Assembly (NCBI GenBank): GCA_900752845.1
Contig: CAADWU010000071.1
Location: forward strand, 1 to 15,437
Origin: Candidatus Gastranaerophilales bacterium
Lineage (GTDB): Bacteria > Cyanobacteriota > Vampirovibrionia > Gastranaerophilales > Gastranaerophilaceae
Length of the DNA stretch: 15,437 nt
Reading direction: 5' to 3'
Shown here: one piece after another, positions 1 through 4,727 of the stretch
How the letters are laid out: each line of letters starts with the position of its first letter
How positions within the stretch are numbered: the stretch's first letter is position 1
Made by a program: the position numbers and the translations under genes
The notes under the pieces: model-generated
The model's database searches: none
The model's input: only the letters and a program-made list of their open reading frames with translations
Told to the model about the DNA's origin: nothing

Positions 1-782
1 AGAATTCAGTAGCCATTGGTGCAAATTCTCTATCCGGAGGAGCAAACAACGTAGCAATAGGTTTTAATGCCTGCAAAGGAGTAACCGGCAGCAACAAAAC
101 CTGTATCGGAGCAAATTCAGGACCTAAAACAGGTTCATATTTAACCGATAATGTTGAAAGAGTCTTTATTGGAAGCCAATCAAAATTTAATGGCGGTACA
201 TCAGTTCTGGAAGTGCATAATACAGATGCAAAAGCAAGTTTTAGAGATTACGGATATGGTAGTCTTTCGAGTAATGCAACCTCTGTGGTTGTTAACGGAA
301 ACTTACTTGTACGTGGTCGTATAGTATTTCAACCGGAAGTTTATCACAAGGATTATGTGTTCGATACCTGTGCCTTGACAATGACAAGTGGCAGTGGCAA
401 TGACTATGCTTATTTCAGATATTGCGGAGGTGAAGCTAATTCTCTTGGAACTGCTTTATCATCAGACCGACGTTTAAAATATGTTGGTGAAGAAAATACA
501 TCAGGATTAGCCAAAATTCGTGAATTGAAAGTACTTAATTACACTTATAAAAAAGACAAAACAAAAACACCTCACGTCGGGGTAATTGCGCAAGACTTGC
601 AAAAAATCTTCCCTGATGCGGTAACAAAAGGCAAAGACGGATTTTTGAAAATAAGAATGGAAGATATGTTCTATGCAGTAATTAATGCTATAAAAGAGCT
701 TGATGCAAAAGTTACAGCACAGGACAAAAAGATAAAAGAACTCGAATCAAGAATTGAAAAACTCGAAGCCAAATTGAAATGA
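1..782 (+). CDS. Surface/fibre protein C-terminus: head repeats plus S74 intramolecular chaperone (5' end cut off)
   Basis: The frame is open from base 3, so the gene enters from outside the window; the internal GTG at 213 is not a credible start. The visible N-terminal part has repeats of the type NSVAIGANS / NNVAIGFNA / KTCIGANSG, which resemble the left-handed beta-roll head repeats of trimeric adhesins (YadA/Hep_Hag). The C-terminal ~110 residues match the peptidase S74 (endosialidase chaperone) domain: SSDRRLK, then a helix-turn region with VLNYTYKK, then HVGVIAQDLQKIFPDAV, and finally a heptad coiled coil rich in K and E to the stop. In this family the Ser of the SD motif (codon 462-464) is where the chaperone cuts itself off after the trimer folds. 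Domains of this kind occur on phage tail fibres and on bacterial surface proteins. No other phage gene is visible here, so a host surface fibre is likelier. The N-terminus, and so any signal or pilin-like leader, is not visible. Confidence 0.85.
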   Translation, partial: NSVAIGANSLSGGANNVAIGFNACKGVTGSNKTCIGANSGPKTGSYLTDNVERVFIGSQSKFNGGTSVLEVHNTDAKASFRDYGYGSLSSNATSVVVNGNLLVRGRIVFQPEVYHKDYVFDTCALTMTSGSGNDYAYFRYCGGEANSLGTALSSDRRLKYVGEENTSGLAKIRELKVLNYTYKKDKTKTPHVGVIAQDLQKIFPDAVTKGKDGFLKIRMEDMFYAVINAIKELDAKVTAQDKKIKELESRIEKLEAKLK

Positions 783-800
783 TTTTTTCATACGAACAGC

Positions 801-829
801 ATAAGCTGCCGTAAAGACGGTCGGCTTAT
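801..829 (+). other. Intergenic hairpin before the terminator
   Basis: ATAAGC pairs with GCTTAT, followed by an inner GCCG/CGG(T)C-type stem with one bulged T and the loop TAAAGA. No T-run follows it. Its core (CCGTAAAGACGG) resembles that of the next hairpin (CCGTCATAAAGACGG), so the two may be duplicates. Confidence 0.5.
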
Positions 830-842
830 ACTTTCATTCCTT

Positions 843-874
843 CTCCCGTCATAAAGACGGGAGTTTTCCTCTTT
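843..874 (+). terminator. Rho-independent terminator of the S74 gene
   Basis: A perfect 8-bp stem CTCCCGTC/GACGGGAG with the 5-nt loop ATAAA is followed by a T-rich tail beginning TTTT. It lies 60 bases after the stop of the + strand gene and just before the convergent end of yajQ. The T tail is only on the + side. Confidence 0.85.
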
Positions 875-879
875 GCTAA

Positions 880-1380
880 TTATCTGTAATTTGTAAACTG
901 AAGCGGATAATCATATTTATCTTCATTTGAGCGAAGAAGTCTTATAATTTCCTGCAAATCGTCTTTATCTTTACCTGAAACTCTTACCTGGTCACCTTGA
1001 ATGGATGCTTGAACTTTCTTTTTAGAGTCTTTAATATCAGATACAATTTTTTTAGCAAGCTCTTGTGTTAAACCTTTTCTTAAATTATAAACACGTCTTA
1101 CATTTCCGCCTAAAGCACTTTCAACAGGCTGAGGATCTAAAATTCTTATACTCAAATTTCTTTTTGCAAATTTCGATTGCAAAATATCATAGATATTTCT
1201 CAACTTCATTTCATCAGAAGTTGTAATAGTAATTGATTTATCACCTTCAAGTTCAACAGTAGAATTAGAATCTTTTAAATCAAATCTTGAAGAAATATCT
1301 CTTTTTACCTGATCAACCGCATTTAACAATTCCTGTTTATCGAATTCGGATACAACATCAAAACTACAATCTTTAGCCAT
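880..1380 (-). CDS. yajQ: YajQ family nucleotide-binding protein
   Basis: The protein is 166 aa, close to the usual ~163 aa of the YajQ (UPF0234) family. It has the family's opening SFDVVSEFDKQEL.NAVDQ, the central ELEGDKSITI..SDEMKL and LSIRILDPQPVESALGG, and the C-terminal KKIVSDIKDSKKKVQASIQGDQVRVSGK.KDDLQ. Family members fold into two tandem ferredoxin-like domains that bind nucleotides; some homologues are reported as cyclic-di-GMP effectors. The protein is cytoplasmic and its role in this organism is not known. The ATG is preceded by a G-rich Shine-Dalgarno run (GGGGG) about 5 bases upstream and by an extended -10 promoter, so it appears to be a monocistronic unit. Confidence 0.95.
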   Translation of the reverse strand: MAKDCSFDVVSEFDKQELLNAVDQVKRDISSRFDLKDSNSTVELEGDKSITITTSDEMKLRNIYDILQSKFAKRNLSIRILDPQPVESALGGNVRRVYNLRKGLTQELAKKIVSDIKDSKKKVQASIQGDQVRVSGKDKDDLQEIIRLLRSNEDKYDYPLQFTNYR

Positions 1381-1401
1381 TTTTACCCCCTTTTTTTAAG
1401 G

Positions 1402-1410
1402 ATTATATCA
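1402..1410 (-). promoter_or_regulatory. Extended -10 promoter of yajQ
   Basis: Read on the minus strand this is TGA-TATAAT, an exact extended -10 (TGn-TATAAT) 21 bases upstream of the yajQ ATG. No good -35 is present: that position falls inside the terminator hairpin of the upstream gene. The extended -10 is therefore probably what makes it work. Confidence 0.6.
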
Positions 1411-1411
1411 T

Positions 1412-1440
1412 AAAAAATGCAAGATAATAATATCTTGCAT
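1412..1440 (-). terminator. Rho-independent terminator of the small membrane protein gene
   Basis: ATGCAAGATA (1417-1426) and TATCTTGCAT (1431-1440) form a perfect 10-bp stem with a 4-nt loop. On the minus strand it is followed by a T-run (1412-1416). It starts about 33 bases after the stop of the 1473-1886 gene and directly abuts the yajQ promoter. Confidence 0.8.
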
Positions 1441-1472
1441 TCATGATTTTGGGGTTGTATATCTATAATTGC

Positions 1473-1886
1473 TTATGGTGTTGGTTTTCTAGAAAATTTA
1501 TTTTTAACCTTTTGCCACCAGCTTACTTTTGGAGGGTTATTACCTTTAAAAACATTTACAATTTTTGTCCACTGATTTTTCATGTACTTTCCGAAACCGC
1601 CTGCACTTTTAATACTTTTACGTAAAGGCGCAATACATCCGACCGCAATAATAATTCCTAAAGCAGCAAGTGCTTTTTTCATTGTAGATCTGTCATCTTT
1701 TTCTTTATGATTTATCAAAGAAATCTTATCATGATCAAGCTGCGGCTGCATTTTTACACCGCCAAGATATGATGTATTATAATAACCGCCGGTAATTCCG
1801 CCAAGTGGGGGCATTGCCATCGGTCCCATTGTACTATTTGCCAAATCCTGGTACACCATAGGTGTATCAAAGTCACCGCCTATCAT
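1473..1886 (-). CDS. Small protein of unknown function with one membrane segment
   Basis: I do not recognise this 137-aa protein. Residues 1-50 are rich in Gly, Met, Pro and Tyr, with a short repeat-like stretch around PPLGGITGGYYNTSYLGGV. Residues 70-88 (KKALAALGIIIAVGCIAPL) are a clear hydrophobic segment. The C-terminus is very basic and Trp/Lys rich (WWQKVKNKFSRK). The pattern suggests a protein anchored in the membrane by a single helix with a basic tail, but this is inference. The ATG is preceded by GGAG at good spacing, and a terminator follows at 1412-1440. It sits alone between rplT and yajQ, both on the same strand. The overlapping + strand frame at 1443-1625 has no Shine-Dalgarno sequence and is a shadow. 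Confidence 0.75.
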   Translation of the reverse strand: MIGGDFDTPMVYQDLANSTMGPMAMPPLGGITGGYYNTSYLGGVKMQPQLDHDKISLINHKEKDDRSTMKKALAALGIIIAVGCIAPLRKSIKSAGGFGKYMKNQWTKIVNVFKGNNPPKVSWWQKVKNKFSRKPTP

Positions 1887-1973
1887 AACGATTCTCCAAA
1901 GTTTATAACCTAACCTTTATATTTATATAAAGTATTTTTCGCCAGAAAAATTTACTTAAATATTAAGAAATGT

Positions 1974-2004
1974 AAAAAGACCTCTGAAAAATTCAGAGGT
2001 CTTT
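1974..2004 (-). terminator. Rho-independent terminator of rpmI-rplT
   Basis: AAAGACCTCTGAA (1976-1988) pairs with TTCAGAGGTCTTT (1992-2004), a 13-bp stem with a 3-nt loop. On the minus strand the 3' arm ends in a T-run. It lies 26 bases after the rplT stop. Confidence 0.9.
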
Positions 2005-2030
2005 ATTTAAAAATCAGTTAGAAAAATTAA

Positions 2031-2381
2031 CTATTTAGCAGATTGAGCAGCTTCAAAAACTACTGAAAAAGCTTCAGGATCTTTAACTGCCAAATCAGCA
2101 AGCATTTTTCTGTTAACAATAATGTTAGCTTTTTTGCAAGCGTTAACGAATCTTGAATAGCTCATTCCACGTTCTCTAACAGCTGCATTAATTCTAACAA
2201 TCCAAAGACGTCTCATATTACGTTTATTAGTACGTCTGTCTCTGTAAGCATATTTTAAAGCTTTCATAACAGCGATGTTAGCAACTTTAAAAATTCTGCT
2301 TCTTGCACCGATATAGCCTTTAGCTAATTTTAATATTTTTTTATGTCTTTTGCGTAATACATTACCACGTTTTACTCTCAT
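2031..2381 (-). CDS. rplT: 50S ribosomal protein L20
   Basis: At 116 aa this is the usual L20 length. The N-terminus MRVKRGNVLRKRHKKILKLAKGY and the motifs RDRRTNKRNMRRLWIVRINAA and YSRF are diagnostic. L20 binds 23S rRNA early in assembly of the 50S subunit, and in many bacteria also represses its own operon. It is the second gene of rpmI-rplT, 11 bases after rpmI. Its AGGAGG Shine-Dalgarno (2389-2394) overlaps the rpmI stop codon, which favours coupled translation. A strong terminator follows. Confidence 0.98.
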   Translation of the reverse strand: MRVKRGNVLRKRHKKILKLAKGYIGARSRIFKVANIAVMKALKYAYRDRRTNKRNMRRLWIVRINAAVRERGMSYSRFVNACKKANIIVNRKMLADLAVKDPEAFSVVFEAAQSAK

Positions 2382-2392
2382 TATTCTGCCTC

Positions 2393-2602
2393 CTATCTAG
2401 AATATTTCTTGTACGGTAACTCTTTAGATATCAATTTGAAATGTGAATCAGAAATTGATATTGTTTTGAAAATTCTGCGTTTTCTAGAAGCAGATTTGTG
2501 TTGAAGTAAGTGGCCGATGCCTGCTTGTCTTCTAACGATTTTACCTGTTGCAGTAACTTTATAGCGTTTTGCAGCAGATTTGTGTGTCTTCATTTTTGGC
2601 AT
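2393..2602 (-). CDS. rpmI: 50S ribosomal protein L35
   Basis: The protein is 69 aa. The start MPKMKTHKSAAKRYKVTATGKI and the motif LLQHKSASRKRR are typical of L35, a small basic protein of the large subunit. The ATG follows AGAGGA at normal spacing. It is the first gene of a two-gene operon: infC, which usually precedes rpmI-rplT, is absent, and the next gene upstream is an unrelated metallo-hydrolase with its own promoter. The 80-nt leader carries a hairpin plus U-run (2644-2668) that may be an L20-responsive attenuator. Confidence 0.97.
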   Translation of the reverse strand: MPKMKTHKSAAKRYKVTATGKIVRRQAGIGHLLQHKSASRKRRIFKTISISDSHFKLISKELPYKKYSR

Positions 2603-2643
2603 TTTGTCCTCTTTCTGTGCATTGCACGGTTAAGTGTCCATTC

Positions 2644-2668
2644 AAAAAAGCTTTTGGCATACCAAAGC
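2644..2668 (-). terminator. Hairpin with U-run in the rpmI leader: attenuator, or terminator of the upstream gene
   Basis: On the minus strand GCTTTGG pairs with CCAAAAGC (one bulged A) around the 4-nt loop TATG, and six T follow (2644-2649). The hairpin lies downstream of the rpmI promoter (2689-2717) and about 40 bases before the rpmI ATG. It would therefore be transcribed with the ribosomal protein mRNA as well as at the end of any read-through from the 2735-3526 gene. Its left arm (TTTGGTAT) could also pair with the rpmI start region (ATGCCAAA), giving a competing structure. The structure is visible; the regulatory role is inference. Confidence 0.55.
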
Positions 2669-2688
2669 CATAAAACTTTCGCATAACA

Positions 2689-2717
2689 ATTATATTATGC
2701 AAAATATTGATTTGCAA
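2689..2717 (-). promoter_or_regulatory. Promoter of rpmI-rplT
   Basis: On the minus strand TTGCAA (2712-2717), a 17-base spacer, then a consensus TATAAT (2689-2694). The predicted start is near 2682, leaving a leader of about 80 nt before the rpmI ATG. Confidence 0.8.
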
Positions 2718-2734
2718 GCACATTATTAAAAATG

Positions 2735-3526
2735 TTAATTAAAAGTTAGTTCAAGACCTGAGTAAACGTCATTTACTTTTAAATATTCAGACAAAATAAT
2801 TTTAGAATTGAGATTACAGCAGTGACAAGGGTAAAAATGCTGAATGTTTAAATCTCTTAAATAAATACCTAATTCTCTGATTTTGTACTCTGTTTTGTTA
2901 TAGAGGTGCAAACCGCCGATAAGAGCAAAAATACGATTATCTTTAGTAACCTGTTTTGCGTGTTCTATAATATTTCTTATACCTGAATGAGAGCAGCCTG
3001 TTATAACGACCAGCCCTTCCTGAGCTTTGTAAACAATTGCAGAATCATCATTATATCTGTAATCAGTGTTGTATCTTTTATCAATTTCGCCTAAATAAAT
3101 CAGTTTAGGAGTGATTTCTCTTGGAGAAGATGTATATTCAACTTCAAAAATATCACAAAGAGTTTCAGGCTTTCCTGGATAACCAATGTTAACATTATTT
3201 TCATCCAAATTTACATCAAAGACTTCCGGGTGAGCAATAATTGTTTTTAAGTTTAAACTGATACCTGCTTTTAGCATTTTTCTGTACAAATCTTCTAACC
3301 TTAAAAGACCGCCTGTATGATCATTATGACCATGTGAAAGAATGATTTCGGTGACATCGCTCAAATCAAGTCCGAGTTTATACGCATTTTTTATAAATGC
3401 ATCACTGTAACCGCAATCAAATAGAGTTTTTTGATAATCATTTTCAAGCAGTACAGAAAATGCAGGTTCTCCCAGCAAATAACGGTCATTACAGGTATTA
3501 TTATCAACCAATACTGTTAATTTCAT
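2735..3526 (-). CDS. MBL-fold metallo-hydrolase, COG1237 type
   Basis: This 263-aa protein has the metallo-beta-lactamase zinc motif HxHxDH in SHGHNDHTGG (H65, H67, D69, H70). Later motifs typical of the COG1237 branch are VVITGCSHSGIRNIIEHA, ALIGGLHLYN and FYPCHCCN. That branch includes the archaeal enzyme that joins a dihydropterin to a ribofuranosyl-aminobenzene phosphate in tetrahydromethanopterin synthesis. In bacteria without that cofactor the substrate is unknown, so a general hydrolase call is safer. The length fits the family. The protein has no signal peptide and should be cytoplasmic. The ATG has a GAGG 5-7 bases upstream and its own promoter at 3549-3577. Its neighbours give no clue to the substrate. 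Confidence 0.9.
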   Translation of the reverse strand: MKLTVLVDNNTCNDRYLLGEPAFSVLLENDYQKTLFDCGYSDAFIKNAYKLGLDLSDVTEIILSHGHNDHTGGLLRLEDLYRKMLKAGISLNLKTIIAHPEVFDVNLDENNVNIGYPGKPETLCDIFEVEYTSSPREITPKLIYLGEIDKRYNTDYRYNDDSAIVYKAQEGLVVITGCSHSGIRNIIEHAKQVTKDNRIFALIGGLHLYNKTEYKIRELGIYLRDLNIQHFYPCHCCNLNSKIILSEYLKVNDVYSGLELTFN

Positions 3527-3548
3527 TAATTCCTCGTACTATATGTTT

Positions 3549-3577
3549 ATTATAACAAGTTTTCTAAAGAAATGCAA
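3549..3577 (-). promoter_or_regulatory. Promoter of the MBL-fold gene
   Basis: On the minus strand TTGCAT (3572-3577), a 17-base spacer, then a consensus TATAAT (3549-3554). It is back to back with the + strand promoter at 3598-3626; the two -35 boxes are 20 bases apart. Confidence 0.75.
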
Positions 3578-3597
3578 TTATTTTATTTAATAAAAAC

Positions 3598-3626
3598 TTG
3601 ACACACTTAAAAAAAATGTTCATAAT
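3598..3626 (+). promoter_or_regulatory. Strong promoter upstream of the C10 tract and first prepilin gene
   Basis: A consensus TTGACA (3598-3603), exactly 17 bases, then CATAAT (3621-3626). A perfect AGGAGG Shine-Dalgarno (3637-3642) follows 6 bases before ATG 3649. This is one of the best expression signals in the window, yet the frame it feeds is only 21 codons long in this sequence. Confidence 0.85.
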
Positions 3627-3648
3627 TAAATCAAGAAGGAGGCAATTT

Positions 3649-3714
3649 ATGTTTATATATGAAGCTGGGAAAAACACCCCCCCCCCGTTAAACCCTACGG
3701 GGACTGGGTTTTAA
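3649..3714 (+). CDS. 21-codon ORF with strong start signals; probable detached N-terminus of the first prepilin gene
   Basis: ATG 3649 has AGGAGG 6 bases upstream and a consensus promoter, so translation should start here. The peptide begins MFIYEAGKNTPPP, runs through the C10 tract at 3677-3686 and stops at TAA 3712-3714. Reading past the tract in the other frames explains the arrangement. One extra C (or two fewer) gives a frame with no stop from the tract to the prepilin ORF at 3762, making a 260-residue protein with a 49-residue leader before the FTLAE cleavage site. One fewer C stops at once at TAA 3689. It may therefore be an OFF phase of a switchable gene, or a sequencing miscount of the C-run. 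A stand-alone peptide is the weakest explanation. The fused leader would be long for a prepilin. Confidence 0.5.
   Translation: MFIYEAGKNTPPPLNPTGTGF
3677..3686 (+). repeat. C10 homopolymer tract
   Basis: Ten consecutive C inside a translated region are striking in such AT-rich DNA. The tract sits 25 bases into an ORF with strong start signals. Lengths of 8, 11 or 14 C place the ORF in frame with the downstream prepilin gene; 10 (as here) or 9 do not. Runs of this length are prone to slipped-strand mispairing and also to sequencing error. The bases just after it can fold: TTAAACCC (3688-3695) pairs with GGGTTT(T)AA (3706-3714), and the CGGGG in the loop could pair back to the C-run. Confidence 0.9.
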
Positions 3715-3723
3715 AGATTAGAC

Positions 3724-3752
3724 TTTACTATTCTGATTTTATTTGTTATAAT
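3724..3752 (+). promoter_or_regulatory. Possible second promoter directly in front of the first prepilin ORF
   Basis: TTTACT (3724-3729), 17 bases, then a consensus TATAAT (3747-3752). The start point would be within a few bases of GTG 3762, so a transcript from here would be leaderless or nearly so. AT-rich DNA produces such boxes by chance, so support is modest. Confidence 0.35.
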
Positions 3753-3761
3753 AAAAAAACT

Positions 3762-4430
3762 GTGTCTTATAAAAAGAGAGATTATTTTAGAGGATTTACG
3801 TTAGCAGAGATTTTGATTACACTTGGTATCATTGGCATTGTTGCAGCTTTAACCATGCCTGTAATTAATAAAGGAAAAGAACGCAAAGAACTTGAAGCAG
3901 GATTTAAAAAACAATACTCTATACTGCAAAACGCTTTTACACGACTTAATCATGACAGGGGTGAAGTTTACGTAAGAGAAAATTCTTCTGCAGGTACACG
4001 AAAATTTAAAAAGGAGTTCATTAAATATTTTAACGTGCTATCAGACTGCAATTACGAGGATTGTTCAAAAATTAACGGGAAAAGCATTTATAAAGATTTG
4101 ACCAATACATATAATATGTACCAAACATATATTGATGACGGTCAGTTTATAACAACTGACGGTGCACTATTTATGCTGAACGATGCAACAAACGAGCCTT
4201 TTCTTGCAGGTTTTGACGTAAATGGTCCTAAAAAGAAACCTAACAGATTAGGTTACGATGTATTTATATTCCAACTGATGCCAAACGGAAAACTTGCACC
4301 AATGGGAGCTGAGGGAACCTGGTTTACGGATGAAAAATATTGCAGTTTTTCAAAAGGAGATATGAGAAACGGTCTGACCTGTGCAAAAAAAGCAATGGAA
4401 AATCCTGATTACTTTAAAAAACTCCCTTAA
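3762..4430 (+). CDS. Prepilin-like protein (type IV pilin/pseudopilin N-terminus), first of two paralogues
   Basis: The 222-aa frame begins at a GTG with no Shine-Dalgarno, so the N-terminus is uncertain; the real one may lie at ATG 3649 across the C10 tract. Residues 11-30 form a class III prepilin signal: Gly11 at -1, Phe12 at +1 and Glu16 at +5 (G|FTLAE), followed by the hydrophobic helix ILITLGIIGIVAALTMP. A prepilin peptidase would cut and methylate it, and the product would join a pilus or secretion pseudopilus. The globular part has paired cysteines (DCNYEDC, YCSF, LTCA). It shares with the gene at 4728 the motifs DDGQ..TTDGAL, DVNG....PN..G.D.F.F, PMG.EGT.F and PDYFK.LP. Its stop shares bases with the stop of the convergent XRE gene. 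Confidence 0.85.
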   Translation: MSYKKRDYFRGFTLAEILITLGIIGIVAALTMPVINKGKERKELEAGFKKQYSILQNAFTRLNHDRGEVYVRENSSAGTRKFKKEFIKYFNVLSDCNYEDCSKINGKSIYKDLTNTYNMYQTYIDDGQFITTDGALFMLNDATNEPFLAGFDVNGPKKKPNRLGYDVFIFQLMPNGKLAPMGAEGTWFTDEKYCSFSKGDMRNGLTCAKKAMENPDYFKKLP

Positions 4431-4642
4431 TCAAATTTTGTTAAATCAGATACTGTTGTATCTAAAGCTTTTGCTATATCAATCAAAGTATCAAGCGAAG
4501 GCTTTGAAAATGCAACTTCTATTTTACCCATAAAATTTAAACTTATATTCATTTTATCGGCTAACTGTTGTTGAGTTAGCCCGATTTTTTTGCGTCTTTC
4601 TTTTATTTTACAGCCTAATAACTTATAAAATTCGGAGTTCAT
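4427..4642 (-). CDS. Small XRE-family HTH transcriptional regulator
   Basis: This 71-aa protein is essentially a single Cro/C1-type helix-turn-helix domain (residues ~8-65): LGCKIKERRKKIGLTQQQLADKMNIS, then GKIEVAFSKPSLDTLIDIAKAL. There is no separate dimerisation or sensing domain, as in small autoregulators and restriction-modification C proteins. It lies on the opposite strand between the two prepilin genes, converging with the first and diverging from the second. The divergent region carries four TACGTA boxes that overlap its own start and promoter. The ATG at 4642 has no Shine-Dalgarno, and TATAAA at 4651-4656 would start transcription almost at the ATG, so the mRNA may be leaderless. 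Control of the second pilin gene and of itself is inference from position. Confidence 0.85.
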   Translation of the reverse strand: MNSEFYKLLGCKIKERRKKIGLTQQQLADKMNISLNFMGKIEVAFSKPSLDTLIDIAKALDTTVSDLTKFD

Positions 4643-4694
4643 ACGTACAGTTTATACGTAAATTTTTGTAAATTATACGTACTACCAATACGTA
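4642..4694. promoter_or_regulatory. Operator array: four TACGTA boxes in two equally spaced pairs
   Basis: TACGTA occurs at 4642-4647, 4655-4660, 4676-4681 and 4689-4694. Each pair has the form TACGTA-N7-TACGTA, and the pairs are separated by 15 bases. TACGTA is itself a palindrome, so each box could hold one dimer. The array overlaps the XRE start codon and both candidate minus-strand -10 boxes, and runs up to 11 bases before the plus-strand -10 of the second prepilin gene. The layout is that expected for binding sites of the adjacent XRE protein, giving autoregulation and control of the pilin. Confidence 0.7.
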
Positions 4695-4705
4695 AAATAT
4701 GTTAT

Positions 4706-4711
4706 TATAAT
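4706..4711 (+). promoter_or_regulatory. -10 box of the second prepilin gene
   Basis: A consensus TATAAT lies 16 bases before ATG 4728. No good -35 is seen 17 bases upstream (TACCAA at 4683-4688), and a TACGTA box lies in the spacer. The promoter is weak on its own and well placed for repression. Confidence 0.5.
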
Positions 4712-4727
4712 GTTATGGAGGATTTAA

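Noticed and set aside
213..782. GTG 213 as the start of the first gene
   Set aside because: The frame is open with matching head repeats all the way to the window edge, so 213 is internal.
1443..1625. Plus-strand ORF opposite the small membrane protein gene
   Set aside because: No Shine-Dalgarno or domain, and it overlaps a better-supported minus-strand gene with its own terminator.
1934..1951. Stem ATTTTTC/GAAAAAT with loop GCCA upstream of the small membrane protein gene
   Set aside because: AT-only stem and no T-run after it; not a convincing terminator or regulatory RNA.
2600..2640. Near-palindrome GTGCA-T-TGCAC in the rpmI leader as an operator
   Set aside because: It is short, has almost no loop for a hairpin, and lies downstream of the promoter; too weak to call.
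3649..3720. Riboswitch in the leader of the first prepilin gene
   Set aside because: The C-run and following stem do not fit the cyclic-di-GMP or other riboswitch cores I know; the coding-frame explanation fits better.
4427..4642. XRE gene as the antitoxin half of a toxin-antitoxin pair
   Set aside because: Neither neighbour resembles a toxin; both are prepilin-like proteins.
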